Assembly: GCA_964477445.1 (NCBI GenBank)
Contig: CAYZED010000013.1
Coordinates: forward strand, 1 to 64,000
From: CAYZED01 sp964477445
Lineage (GTDB): Bacteria > Bacillota > Clostridia > Lutisporales > Lutisporaceae
Direction: 5' to 3'
Length of the DNA: 64,000 nt
How positions within the stretch are numbered: the stretch's first letter is position 1; every line of letters begins with the position of its first letter. Of the stretch, positions 1 through 8,610 are shown one piece after another. Under the pieces are notes generated by a model that had not been told where the DNA came from, ran no database searches, and saw only the letters and a program-made list of their open reading frames with translations. The translations under genes were made by a program, and so were the position numbers.

Positions 1-1178
1 TCATCTATCAATATATAATCAAAATAGTCCGCTGGGAATCTTTCTAAAATGTGATCCCTTGAGAGCGTTTGAACTGTACAAAACAAGTAGTCTGCATCAA
101 AATCCTTCGTATTACCAGTTAAAATCCCCATACTTATATCTTGTCCCAATACTTTTTTATAACTATGCATTGCTGCTCTTGCAATATTTTCTCTATGTAC
201 CACAAACAAAAAATGCTTTGGCCTTGATTTTTTTACATCAAAAGCTGAAAGATAGGTTTTACCTGTGCCAGTGGCTGAAATCAATAACGCCTTATTTTTA
301 CCTTCTTTTTTAAGTGTTTCAATACTAGCTAAGGCTTCTACTTGCATTTTATTTGGCATAATCCTGCCGATAGAAATTCGCTCAATATGATTTGGCGCTT
401 GACCCGTCTTCCCTTTAGTGTCGAAACTATCAGGAACTAAATTAACGAAGTCATTATTCATATAATTTGGAAAATTTGTATTGTAAAGAACACCATTTTC
501 TTTTCTATCAATCTCAGGCGTATCAATCTCAGGAAATTCAATAATATCACTTCCCGATATTTCTGCTTTTATATAATCTAATTTTTTTGATTCGTCATAT
601 ATCTTCTGATACTGGCTTATCCACATTTCATCGACAATATCAGCATTTTTAAAGGTATACTCAAATTCTTCGAGTGTATCCATTAGGATACTGCCTTCAT
701 TCATCGAGGATACCTTAATATTCCACTCTTTATTATAACTGAGTGCATTTTGTGTCAGATTGCTACTGCCGATAATTAGCGTGTATGTATCACTTTTTTT
801 GAAAATATAGCCCTTAGCATGAAAGTTATTCTCTGTAACTATTCTAACTTCTATGTTTTTTAAACTAATAAGTCTTTCTAGCGCTTTAGGTTCCGTAAAA
901 TTTTGATACTGTGATGCGATTATCTTGCCTTTTACACCTTTTTCTTCGAGGTCCTTTAACGTATTTATAAGTGACGCAACTCCACTATTTGTAACAAAAG
1001 CTACAGAAAACAAAAATTCGTCGCATTTATTTAATTCACTAATGAGGCTTGTCAATACTTTATGCCCATTTTTACTATCATTAATAAGCAACTTAGGCTG
1101 ATATTCATTAAGTGAAATGCCATTTTGGTCAACAAATCCAGTATATATGCTCTTTACAAGTTCGCTTTGGACATTCAT
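1..1178 (-). CDS. PLD-nuclease/SF2 helicase (DUF3427-type), partial
   Basis: The gene runs off the left edge, so only about 392 N-terminal residues are visible. The first half has a phospholipase D/HKD nuclease signature (HAKGYIF, then IIGSSNLTQNAL). The second half is the start of a superfamily II helicase: Walker A SATGTGKTY near residue 300, and a Walker B/DEAH motif just beginning (YILIDE) at the edge. This order is that of the large DUF3427-type PLD-helicases; the C-terminal part is not visible. The ATG overlaps the stop of the upstream NUDIX gene by four bases (ATGA), so the two are translationally coupled. A role in DNA repair or phage defence is inference. HKD and helicase assignments are firm, the full architecture is not. 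Confidence 0.85.
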   Translation of the reverse strand, partial: MNVQSELVKSIYTGFVDQNGISLNEYQPKLLINDSKNGHKVLTSLISELNKCDEFLFSVAFVTNSGVASLINTLKDLEEKGVKGKIIASQYQNFTEPKALERLISLKNIEVRIVTENNFHAKGYIFKKSDTYTLIIGSSNLTQNALSYNKEWNIKVSSMNEGSILMDTLEEFEYTFKNADIVDEMWISQYQKIYDESKKLDYIKAEISGSDIIEFPEIDTPEIDRKENGVLYNTNFPNYMNNDFVNLVPDSFDTKGKTGQAPNHIERISIGRIMPNKMQVEALASIETLKKEGKNKALLISATGTGKTYLSAFDVKKSRPKHFLFVVHRENIARAAMHSYKKVLGQDISMGILTGNTKDFDADYLFCTVQTLSRDHILERFPADYFDYILID

Positions 1179-1579
1179 TTCATGACCTCCATTAATCTAC
1201 TCACAATCGGTAGATCTGCTGCCGCCCAATCCAAAGTATGCAATTCGCTTGGCTTAAGCCATACATGAGAATGATGTTCTTTTCTAATGAACTGTCGTTC
1301 TGAAACATTGCAAATGTAACTATGCATTTTAATAAAAAAATCTGGGTATTCATGCTCAACAGTCAGGAAAAAATCTTCAGGAGTTATTTCCAAATGGTAA
1401 TCTAGTTCCTCTATCAGTTCTCTCATTAGTGCCTGAACTAGGCTTTCATCTTCTTCAACTTTCCCTCCTGGGAACTCATATTTGTAAGAAAGATAACTAT
1501 ATTTGCTTTGATCCCTTTGCATACATAGAATTTCATTATTATTTATAATTATTGCGGCTGTCACTTCATAATGTTTCAT
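1175..1579 (-). CDS. MutT-like NUDIX pyrophosphohydrolase
   Basis: A 134-residue protein with a complete NUDIX box: GGKVEEDES followed by RELIEEL, preceded by the usual YEFP lead-in. NUDIX enzymes of this length hydrolyse nucleoside triphosphates or related diphosphates using a metal bound by the RExxEE glutamates. Start is supported by GGAGG nine bases upstream of ATG. The gene overlaps the PLD-helicase by four bases and is the first gene of that operon. The N-terminal VTAAIIINNNEILCMQR resembles (deoxy)nucleotide-sanitising MutT/CTP pyrophosphohydrolases; exact substrate unknown. Confidence 0.88.
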   Translation of the reverse strand: MKHYEVTAAIIINNNEILCMQRDQSKYSYLSYKYEFPGGKVEEDESLVQALMRELIEELDYHLEITPEDFFLTVEHEYPDFFIKMHSYICNVSERQFIRKEHHSHVWLKPSELHTLDWAAADLPIVSRLMEVMK

Positions 1580-1612
1580 AAAAAAAATCCTCCATCAGCT
1601 GTTTCCAATTCA

Positions 1613-1640
1613 ATTATATTATATGATTTACAATTGCCAA
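1613..1640 (-). promoter_or_regulatory. Sigma-A type promoter for NUDIX-helicase operon
   Basis: On the minus strand TTGGCA, a 16-base spacer and TATAAT lie about 35 bases upstream of the NUDIX start. Both hexamers are close to consensus. Predicted by inspection only. Confidence 0.6.
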
Positions 1641-1794
1641 TTTCTACTTAAATTTAAATATATATTTTAATCACATTACGTCCTCTTGTTTTATTAATAC
1701 AAGGAATACAAGTATATCTGTATTAAATGCATAATTTAACTAACGATTCAGTTATAACTTAAACATTCTTCGTTTTAATAATCTGTCATTTCTG

Positions 1795-1870
1795 TACGAA
1801 CAATTTGAAGGCTTTTAGGTCCTAATATGTTTAAGGGGTAGATTTGGTACTGTTACTTACATACACCATG
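1795..1870 (-). pseudogene. Relic of a COG1373 (DUF4143) ATPase
   Basis: Inside the 400-base gap between the NUDIX gene and csbD, the minus strand encodes DLKAFKLF and a degraded flank interrupted by stops. The same DLKAFKLF segment, with similar surrounding DNA, occurs in the decayed ATPase at 7355-8240. This is therefore a second, smaller relic of that family. No other gene is visible between 1641 and 1977. Confidence 0.5.
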
Positions 1871-1977
1871 AATATTTTGCTGGATTTGAAGAATCAGTCT
1901 GAATTTTTTTATTTTTTTGAATTTTCAATCAATTTGGAGTGTACTAGAATTATATAGAAAAAAAGGAGGTTTTAGTT

Positions 1978-2202
1978 ATGACAGATTTAAAGAGTGAAAT
2001 AAAAAACGCCAAAGACAAGATAGTCGGCAAAGTTAAAGAAACAGTTGGAAAAGCTACTGATAGCGAAGAGTTGGAATTGAAAGGAAAAATTCAATCTTCT
2101 AAATCAGATTTAAAGGTAAAGCTCGAAGAAACAAAAGAAAAGATAGCAGGAAAGATAAATGATGCTATTGATAAAATTAAGGACCATAAAGATGACAAGT
2201 AA
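1978..2202 (+). CDS. CsbD-like stress protein
   Basis: A 74-residue, very hydrophilic, lysine- and glutamate-rich protein made of two similar helical halves (KDKIVGKVKETVGKAT and KEKIAGKINDAIDKIK), the hallmark of the CsbD family. In Bacillus CsbD is part of the general stress response, but its molecular function is unknown. Start is set by a very strong AAAGGAGG nine bases before ATG. Monocistronic: a hairpin terminator follows directly, and the neighbouring genes face the other way. No clear sigma-B promoter was recognised. Confidence 0.85.
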   Translation: MTDLKSEIKNAKDKIVGKVKETVGKATDSEELELKGKIQSSKSDLKVKLEETKEKIAGKINDAIDKIKDHKDDK

Positions 2203-2252
2203 ATTGCATCCGATCAAATAGACCGGTAGAAAGTAAGATTTATACAAATAGG

Positions 2253-2288
2253 GCCTGATTTCGATATTCCATCGGAGTCAGGCTTTTG
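2253..2288 (+). terminator. Terminator after csbD
   Basis: A 13-bp stem (GCCTGATTTCGAT with ATCGGAGTCAGGC, two G-T pairs), a five-base loop and a short T tract. Confidence 0.75.
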
Positions 2289-2323
2289 GGATTTCCGGAG
2301 TCAAAAATGGAGTCAGCTCTACT

Positions 2324-3559
2324 CTATCTAATTTCGTTTTCTATCACTTCAACAGCCCCTTTAAGACTCTTTCTTATTTCTTCTACATTCTCCTTATTAA
2401 CAACAGCCCAAAATATCCTGATTGGTCTCTTACCTTTTAGTTCTTTTACATCAATACAAGAATACGAACCAAACTCTTCAGGTAGCATCTTTCTAATTTC
2501 ATTTATTTTGGAGCCTCGCTCTTTTCCTTCTAAATTTTCGAATTCAAGCATTTTCGCAATTTTTAACGAAGTTGCAATCACACTCAAATCGCTTTCATCA
2601 AGAATAGCTTCATACATAAGTTCTACAAGTGTGGCTCCACATGCCACAACCTGCGGGTTAAAATCAACATTTGCATTCAAATATAAGCTATTAAAATCAT
2701 TAATTGTCTTCTTTAATATTCCATCACTTCCACTGTCTGCTCTTTTATAACGAAGCATCTGCATCCTAACATCTGCCTTTATTTTATCAACATCAAAAAT
2801 TTCTTTTCTCTCTTCACATTCCTTTTGAGCTCGCTTTAAGTACTTTTCTCGAATTTCATTAGCATTAAGCTTTTCATAGTGCAAATTTGTTAACATCCAA
2901 ATATCATAAAATTGCTTGATTTGTTCATCTAGTCTATCATTTTGCACTCCAATTGTATTTGGCCCCAACGTTGTAAGTTTATCGGCAAACAAATGATTCA
3001 ATGATAAAATTTGATATTCCAAATCACTACTTACCGCAAATATATTATTTCCTTTTGCAATAATATATTCTACCGGTTCATTTTGTATAATGAACTCTAC
3101 CTTTACCTCCTGGGTAATGATTTCTTTTTCTTCGTTTCTTAGTTCTTTTGCCGTTAGTACTGAAGGCACATCCAAATAGTATGTAAATAAAGGCAGGGTT
3201 GTTCTTGGATTCTTTGGTATATGTTTTTTCCACGAAAATATACTACTGTGCTCATTTAGCTGATTAATAATGTCCTCTATTACAGTATCGATTTCTTCTT
3301 TTGTACCATAAAATATCATGTCTATATCAACACTTGTTCTTTGTGCTTCAATTGTTAAATAGAATTGAATCGCGGCACCTCCTTTAAGAACAATTCTATC
3401 TCCTAGTTTCTCTTGAATTTGCTGAAAAAGCTCCAAATCCCATAAGAACTTCTCCATCCTTTCCATATTTTTAAATCCATATTCTTTCATTCGAATTTCT
3501 AATGCTTCTCGCAGAAACGAATCCGGCTTATTTTTTAATTTATCTTTATAACCTCTCAA
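2324..3559 (-). CDS. AbiEii-like nucleotidyltransferase toxin
   Basis: A 411-residue protein with the AbiEii/AbiGii signature: VLKGGAAIQFYL followed by RTSVDIDMIF, the GG...DxD nucleotidyltransferase core, at about residues 57-85. In the AbiE abortive-infection systems this subunit is a bacteriostatic nucleotidyltransferase that halts growth on phage infection and is neutralised by AbiEi. The start is a TTG seven bases after a perfect AGGAGG. It lies 15 bases downstream of the antitoxin gene and is surely co-transcribed. The C-terminal third is not obviously conserved. Family assignment is firm; phage-defence activity here is inferred from the family. Confidence 0.85.
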   Translation of the reverse strand: MRGYKDKLKNKPDSFLREALEIRMKEYGFKNMERMEKFLWDLELFQQIQEKLGDRIVLKGGAAIQFYLTIEAQRTSVDIDMIFYGTKEEIDTVIEDIINQLNEHSSIFSWKKHIPKNPRTTLPLFTYYLDVPSVLTAKELRNEEKEIITQEVKVEFIIQNEPVEYIIAKGNNIFAVSSDLEYQILSLNHLFADKLTTLGPNTIGVQNDRLDEQIKQFYDIWMLTNLHYEKLNANEIREKYLKRAQKECEERKEIFDVDKIKADVRMQMLRYKRADSGSDGILKKTINDFNSLYLNANVDFNPQVVACGATLVELMYEAILDESDLSVIATSLKIAKMLEFENLEGKERGSKINEIRKMLPEEFGSYSCIDVKELKGKRPIRIFWAVVNKENVEEIRKSLKGAVEVIENEIR

Positions 3560-3574
3560 ATATTTTCCTCCTGA

Positions 3575-4333
3575 CTAAATGTACTTAACAATTTCTTTTG
3601 CACCTTCAGATAGGTATTTGTTCTCAACAATATATCTGATGTCATATTGCAGATTTCTTTTGTATGAAATAGTAATCATCTTTTTTTGATCTATTGCTCC
3701 TAGACGAATCATATTACTATATGTTCTTCCCAATTCTTGCAAAGACATTGGATATGCCGTTCGCGTAATGGCATAAAATAAATCAATAAATGCTTTTTCA
3801 GTTAATGCAATATTGCTATTCGCATAGTCAAAATTATCTGTTAGATAAAGAATTACATTAGGTCTCATAATCGTATAAACATATTCTTCATCAATATCTT
3901 TTACAGAACTAGCTTTTATCGCCGTTATTTCCTTGTCCTTTAATAATCGGATGATATCCATCTCAGAGTTTTTTTCTGCAAATAACATAATGGGATATTC
4001 TTCTGGTACATGTTGCATGAATTTTATAACCACATCAATCCCCGAAAAAAAATAATTATATCCTTCCGCATCCAACAATACTCCAACCTTTTTAGCAGTT
4101 TCAGAAAGATATACTGCTGATTTTCCTTTTATTTCGTTTAGAGAATATACCCCATTCCTTATTCTTTTTAATTTTCCTTCTTTAACCAGTTTCGAAATTG
4201 TCCAATATAAACTACTTTTCTCTAATTCAGGAAATAATATTGAAATATCAGAAACCATAATATTTACCTGATCTTTTAAGTTTTCTTTAATGATATTATA
4301 TTTAGATTCTAAAGATGATGTCTCTTTTTTCAT
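3575..4333 (-). CDS. AbiEi-like antitoxin and autorepressor
   Basis: About 252 residues. The N-terminal third is a winged helix (YWTISKLVKEGKLKRIRNGVYSL), typical of AbiEi antitoxins, which repress their own promoter and neutralise AbiEii. The preferred start is the ATG at 4333, with AGGAGG seven bases upstream; a longer reading frame to 4366 has no ribosome site. It is directly upstream of the AbiEii gene. The promoter region carries two copies of a palindrome (centres near 4371 and 4459), matching the known two-operator autoregulation of AbiE systems. Confidence 0.82.
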   Translation of the reverse strand: MKKETSSLESKYNIIKENLKDQVNIMVSDISILFPELEKSSLYWTISKLVKEGKLKRIRNGVYSLNEIKGKSAVYLSETAKKVGVLLDAEGYNYFFSGIDVVIKFMQHVPEEYPIMLFAEKNSEMDIIRLLKDKEITAIKASSVKDIDEEYVYTIMRPNVILYLTDNFDYANSNIALTEKAFIDLFYAITRTAYPMSLQELGRTYSNMIRLGAIDQKKMITISYKRNLQYDIRYIVENKYLSEGAKEIVKYI

Positions 4334-4357
4334 TGCAAGCCTCCTGTATTTAATATT

Positions 4358-4384
4358 TAGCCGCAAATAATATATTTGCGGCTA
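4358..4384. promoter_or_regulatory. AbiEi operator, proximal palindrome
   Basis: A perfect inverted repeat with 12-base arms around a three-base centre: TAGCCGCAAATA, ATA, TATTTGCGGCTA. It lies between the -10 element and the antitoxin start codon, where a repressor would block transcription. Confidence 0.75.
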
Positions 4385-4411
4385 TTTAATATATTAATCT
4401 TGTTATCAAAA

Positions 4412-4440
4412 ATTATACAACATTATTAGATATATTTCAA
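4412..4440 (-). promoter_or_regulatory. Promoter of the AbiE operon
   Basis: Minus-strand TTGAAA, 17-base spacer, TATAAT. It sits exactly between the two palindromes, so both flank the RNA polymerase site. Confidence 0.75.
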
Positions 4441-4446
4441 CAATTA

Positions 4447-4471
4447 TGCTGCAAATATCATATTTGCGGCT
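4447..4471. promoter_or_regulatory. AbiEi operator, distal palindrome
   Basis: TGCTGCAAATA, TCA, TATTTGCGGCT: the same palindrome as at 4358-4384 with two mismatches in the left arm. The centre-to-centre distance is about 88 bases. Confidence 0.7.
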
Positions 4472-4521
4472 ATTTTATACTTCCGCCTCTCTGAAATGTT
4501 CATACGCGAGCTCATAAACGT

Positions 4522-4575
4522 CTATTGTTTTTTTAGCTGTTCATCCATTCTGATAGTAACATTTGTGGTAGACAC
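4522..4575 (-). pseudogene. 5-prime fragment of a dinJ antitoxin gene
   Basis: GTG start with a GGGGGTGA ribosome site, then STTNVTIRMDEQLKKQ and an in-frame TAG. The segment shares 33 identical bases with the start of the intact dinJ at 8607-8865, whose own 5-prime end is lost in an N gap. After the stop, a frame reading YELAYEHF resembles YELAFEYC at about 7350, so the site looks like a recombination product of two accessory genes. Confidence 0.6.
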
Positions 4576-4624
4576 AATAGTCACCCCCTTCAATTCTACA
4601 TCACTATCTGCTGTTTACTGACCT

Positions 4625-4760
4625 CTAACGAATGAACAGGAACTCTATGGCAACTTCAACTCTATCTAAAAGTTCTATTTCCAATAACCAATATTCATTG
4701 GTTTGATCTTCTAACGGTAAAAAGGAAAGTAATTGCTTATTTAGCACTTTCAAAAGTAAG
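4625..4760 (-). pseudogene. C-terminal coding relic, unknown family
   Basis: A minus-strand frame without a start codon ends in LPLEDQTNEYWLLEIELL and then about a dozen residues before TAG. The amino-acid composition is protein-like, but I do not recognise the family. It occupies most of the intergenic stretch 4585-4787 and looks like the 3-prime end of a deleted gene. Confidence 0.3.
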
Positions 4761-4787
4761 AGTTATTAGAATATTAAAATACTGTTG

Positions 4788-4816
4788 TTGAAAGGCTGAG
4801 CAATAAATGTTAAAAT
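4788..4816 (+). promoter_or_regulatory. Promoter for the 7TM histidine kinase
   Basis: TTGAAA, 17-base spacer, TAAAAT. It would give a leader of roughly 115 bases before the ATG at 4939. Confidence 0.55.
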
Positions 4817-4938
4817 GTAGAAGCAACTACTTTAATTCCTCATATAACAAATGAGAATAGCGAACTTAAATACATATTTAAAACTGACGTGGAATTTAGG
4901 GACTTAACTATTTACTTTATTTGAGGGGAGATATACAA

Positions 4939-6693
4939 ATGAAACTTGCATCTATTATTGCTTTATTTTCATTGTTGATATACTTGTATTTTGGACTGAA
5001 TGCCTTTAAAATGAATCGAAAAGCACTTCTAAACAAGATATTCCTAATTGTATGCATCAATTATTCAGTATGGAGCTTCTTTTCCATTTCACAGTATTCC
5101 GCTTCAAGCATAGAAGAGTGTTGGTTATGGTACAAGCTTTCTGCACCTTTTTCTTTCCTGAGTGTAGGTTTGTTGATGCACTTCTATCTTGTTCTATGTT
5201 TCAATAAACGTATAAACAAGCTTGTGTATATTCTTATTTATATCCCGACAGTATTTTTTATAGTCGACACGTTGCTTGGAAATTACTATATCAACGATTT
5301 TGTCTTTGGCAGCTTTGGCTGGTATGAATCAAGTGTTGGAAGAGGATCAAGCAATTACTTGAATGCTTTGATTTTTACAACGTTTATGATTATCGAGTTG
5401 ATTATTACGTGGTATTGGAGTATAAAGAGTAAAACACTGAGAATCAAACGGATGGCAATTATCCTTATGGTAGCAAATATTTCCGCATTTTTACTGAGTG
5501 CAATATTTCAATCTCTTATCATTAGTGCCCATCTGCAACTTCCATTTATGTCGTTTGCAACCATGCTCGTTTGGATCGGTGGAATCTGGTATGCGCTTGT
5601 AAAGTACAATTTCCTTGACCTCACCATCTCACTTACTTCAAAGGATATTGTTTCAAAGGTCGGCGAAATTTTAGTACTTGTTGACAGATATGGTCTTATT
5701 TTAGAGACCAATGAAAATTTCTATAAACTGGCATCAGCGAATATTATGGATAACAAGGATCATAAGGTTTCTAATTATTTTGTTGAGCCAGATAAAGTTG
5801 ATAAGTTAATTAATGATCTAAATAATCCTAAAAGTAGTTGTATCAGTGATGAAATAAACCTTGTAGGACGTGGCAATGAGTTCATACCTATACTTTTACA
5901 AGCTTCTGCGATCAAAAACAAGCTTGAAGAGACAGAAGGCATCATTTTTATAGGACAAGACCTTCGTACGATAAAGCATTTGAAAAAAATAAATGAACAT
6001 AAATCATCCTATCTTGCAAGCATGTCCCATGAGATCAGAACTCCTATGAACGGTATTGTAGGTTTCTTGAGCCTGTTATCGACGACGGACCTAGACAATG
6101 AACAGCGTGATTATGTAAACCTGATTAGAATCTCCTGTGATAACCTTCTACTGCTCATGAATGATATATTGGATCTTTCAAAAATTGAAGCAGGTAAAAT
6201 ATTAATTGAAAATGTCAATTTCAACCTTAAAAAAGATATAAAGGATTCAGTTTCGTTGATAGAACCAAAAGCCACAGAGAAAAGCATCACCCTAGAGACA
6301 AATATCGCATCAGATGTGCCCATATTTGTTGTAGGCGATTCACTCAGATTGAAACAAATCTTGAACAACCTTCTTAATAATGCTGTCAAGTTCACAGGAA
6401 GCGGTAAAATCACAGTAACGGCGGATAAAGTATATGAGGAGGGCAACGAAGTTGATATCATGTTCAAGGTCAGTGACACTGGAATTGGAATGAATGCAGA
6501 AACCTTAAAAAAATTGTTTCAGCCATACACACAAGCTGAGAATTCAACCGCAAGGGAATTTGGCGGCACAGGGCTTGGACTCTCAATCATCAATAAGTTG
6601 ATTGAACTGATGGGCGGAGAAATCCAGGTTGAAAGTGAACCTGGTAACGGTTCAACATTTATATTCACGATCAGATATACTGTTACCAAGTAG
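4939..6693 (+). CDS. 7TM-PAS histidine kinase
   Basis: About 584 residues, with the ATG at 4939 chosen because GAGGGGAG lies eight bases upstream. The first ~220 residues contain about seven hydrophobic segments (HisKA_7TM-type sensor). A PAS-like region follows (ILVLVDRYGLILETNENF). The kinase core has the H box MSHEIRTPMNG, N box NNLLNNAVKF, G1 box DTGIGM and G2 box GGTGLGLS. No receiver domain is fused and no response regulator is adjacent, so it is an orphan sensor kinase. Its 3-prime end overlaps the convergent gene at 6652 by about 40 bases. Confidence 0.9.
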   Translation: MKLASIIALFSLLIYLYFGLNAFKMNRKALLNKIFLIVCINYSVWSFFSISQYSASSIEECWLWYKLSAPFSFLSVGLLMHFYLVLCFNKRINKLVYILIYIPTVFFIVDTLLGNYYINDFVFGSFGWYESSVGRGSSNYLNALIFTTFMIIELIITWYWSIKSKTLRIKRMAIILMVANISAFLLSAIFQSLIISAHLQLPFMSFATMLVWIGGIWYALVKYNFLDLTISLTSKDIVSKVGEILVLVDRYGLILETNENFYKLASANIMDNKDHKVSNYFVEPDKVDKLINDLNNPKSSCISDEINLVGRGNEFIPILLQASAIKNKLEETEGIIFIGQDLRTIKHLKKINEHKSSYLASMSHEIRTPMNGIVGFLSLLSTTDLDNEQRDYVNLIRISCDNLLLLMNDILDLSKIEAGKILIENVNFNLKKDIKDSVSLIEPKATEKSITLETNIASDVPIFVVGDSLRLKQILNNLLNNAVKFTGSGKITVTADKVYEEGNEVDIMFKVSDTGIGMNAETLKKLFQPYTQAENSTAREFGGTGLGLSIINKLIELMGGEIQVESEPGNGSTFIFTIRYTVTK

Positions 6694-7050
6694 TTCAAAT
6701 TCAGTTATCCAATCAACTTCGATTTTACCATTTAATAGATTCCTGTATCCAATTATATATACTCCTTCTGTGCCCTCTGCTTGTATAATTAGACATGGAG
6801 TTTTTATCCCCAATGACTCTAAGTGATATGCATACTGAGGAATNNNNNNNNNNGGAATTTCAATATCATTTGCCGGCAAATTGGGGTCTTCAGTATTAAC
6901 CGAAAAAAAGGCAGCGTTACCAGCATAGTAATCTGCACTTGTTGCTAGACGTCCTTTTACAAAACCTTCACTTATTAATTCAGGCCACTTAAAGTTTTCC
7001 CTAGCTGAAGCATTTGCAAATAAATCTAAAATAGTATTAATTAGTCCCAT
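6652..7050 (-). CDS. Hypothetical protein
   Basis: A 132-codon frame interrupted by ten N at 6844-6853. The gap is flanked by GGAAT on both sides, so the true sequence is probably continuous (DIEIPQYAYHLESLG) and slightly shorter than it appears. The protein is soluble, with no recognised domain, signal peptide or catalytic motif. It starts after an AAAGGAGTGG site. It converges on the histidine kinase and overlaps its last codons. Function unknown. Confidence 0.55.
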   Translation of the reverse strand: MGLINTILDLFANASARENFKWPELISEGFVKGRLATSADYYAGNAAFFSVNTEDPNLPANDIEIXXXXIPQYAYHLESLGIKTPCLIIQAEGTEGVYIIGYRNLLNGKIEVDWITEFELLGNSISDREYKC

Positions 7051-7092
7051 AAAACCACTCCTTTTTATCTTTATGATACTGATCGAAATTTT

Positions 7093-7370
7093 TCAAATAG
7101 TAAGAGTCGTCAATACCAAATCTTGATCAAAAAGCTCATGGTTTAAACCTTCGTTCTTGTCTATCAAAGTCCACTTATTAACACTTATTTTCATCAAAAT
7201 CGAATCTAGCTTAGCTTCTCCCTTTGAACCGCTCTTAAGTTCAATTATATTTTGATCATTCATTATCTGAATTTGGATAATAAAACCCTTTATTTCATCT
7301 TGAGACCATATTAGGAAAGGCTTTTTGCAATATTCAAACGCAAGTTCATAAAGTCTATTGTTTTTTTATT
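7093..7370 (-). pseudogene. 5-prime truncated ORF, unknown
   Basis: A frame of about 90 codons without a start begins NNRLYELAFEYCKKPFLIW directly after the stop of the decayed ATPase and ends LVLTTLTI before TGA. Composition is typical coding sequence. A related YELAYEHF start is present near 4490-4520. I do not recognise the family. It has probably lost its 5-prime end by recombination in the AAAAAAACAATAGAC tract shared by both sites. Confidence 0.45.
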
Positions 7371-8240
7371 TCATTTTCTATCACTTCAACTGCCCATAGA
7401 GGCAGATTTAAAAGCCATTCTCCTTTTTTATAATCCGTCATTGCACATCGAACTGAAATTTTAGGCGAGTACTTATCATAATAAGTCTTAAGACTTTTAG
7501 CCTTAAGATTCGCTTCAGCTTTTACCTCAATTGGAACAATTTTTTCACCAGTATCCACAAGAAAATCTATTTCAGCACTTCCTCTATCATTTGTCCAGTA
7601 ATAGGTTTTCAATCGACTCAAAGTCATCTACTGTTGAAGCACATATTGTTCTGTCAATGCGCCCTTAAACTCTCTGAACAACTCATTCCCTTTTAGCAAA
7701 ACTGATTGACTTAATCTTACCATGCAAGAAAGCAACCCTACGTCCAATAAGAATAATTTGAAGGCTTTTAAGTCCTCATATGCTTTGAGCGGCATATTTG
7801 GAGCAGTTACATGCTGGACTTTATGAACAAGTCCACAATCTATTAACCATAGCATAGCCATTTCATATTTTTTGGTTCTTGAGCCTTCTTTAACAAGTCC
7901 ATATATAAATTTTTTATTATCTTTTGCTAATTGAGATGGGATGCTGTTCCAAAGCATTCGAGTCTTAGGTACAACCTCATTCGGAGCGTGTTTTGAAAAA
8001 TCCTGTTCATAGGCTGTTCAAAATTTGCTCCTGCATTTTTCTAACTTCATTGAAATCCTTATTCTCCAAAAAACTTGATACAACTTCGGGCATTCCACCA
8101 ACATAATAATAGTATTTTAGCAAATCTCTTCATTAGTCAGGTTTTGCCCACTTGACGTGCCCCTCGAATAACCAAAGGTTTTTTGTTCTTTTTATCTTTC
8201 CATTTAAGTAAATCTACCATAGAATTTCGATACATTTCAT
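7355..8240 (-). pseudogene. Decayed COG1373 ATPase (DUF4143)
   Basis: The pieces of a COG1373 ATPase lie in order but no longer form one frame. Around 8150-8235 MYRNSMVDLLKWKD leads into Walker A (IRGARQVGKT), where the frame stops. A large deletion follows. Next come FNEVRKMQ and RMLWNSIPSQLAKDNKKF, then GALTEQYVLQQ, an in-frame TAG at about 7628, and finally the C-terminal domain (YYWTNDRGSAEIDFLVD, IPIEVKA), which carries a PD-(D/E)XK-like motif. Intact relatives of this superfamily are at 29214, 30916 and 36086. Function is lost. Confidence 0.8.
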
Positions 8241-8334
8241 CAGCTCTGATGCTATTCTAAAGCATCACTACATTTTTTTACAACGATATTTCGTACTCTA
8301 TTTACATTTTTTCGTACGAATAATTGTTAAATGA

Positions 8335-8610
8335 TTAAAACAGATCACTATGGGTTCCTGTTCTTGTAAGATATAAAATTAGATCGCATTCTGTCAATTC
8401 GTAAATCAATAACCAATCTGGTGTAATATGACATTCTCTACAACTTGCGAAATTCCCAATTAGATTATGATCTTTATGCTTAGCTGGTAATTCTTCACCA
8501 TTCGCAATGATTTTGATAACCTCAGTAAGCAATGAAAGGTTATAACCACGACTAACAACTCTTTTTAAATCTTTCTGAAATTTTTTCGATGGCTTCAATG
8601 TATATTTCAT
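8335..8610 (-). CDS. yafQ: YafQ-family mRNA interferase toxin
   Basis: A 91-residue protein with the complete YafQ C-terminal signature: RECHITPDWLLIYE and RTGTHSDLF, plus the internal DHNLIGN. YafQ toxins are ribosome-dependent endoribonucleases that cleave translated mRNA and are held inactive by DinJ. The start overlaps the dinJ stop by four bases (ATGA), the normal arrangement for this pair. Confidence 0.9.
   Translation of the reverse strand: MKYTLKPSKKFQKDLKRVVSRGYNLSLLTEVIKIIANGEELPAKHKDHNLIGNFASCRECHITPDWLLIYELTECDLILYLTRTGTHSDLF

Noticed and set aside
2286..2750. Plus-strand ORF of 154 codons
   Set aside because: It is the antisense shadow of the AbiEii-like gene, with no ribosome site and no family resemblance.
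7628..7957. Intact small gene of 109 codons
   Set aside because: It is the middle of a decayed COG1373 ATPase ending in an in-frame amber codon; the next frame continues the same protein.
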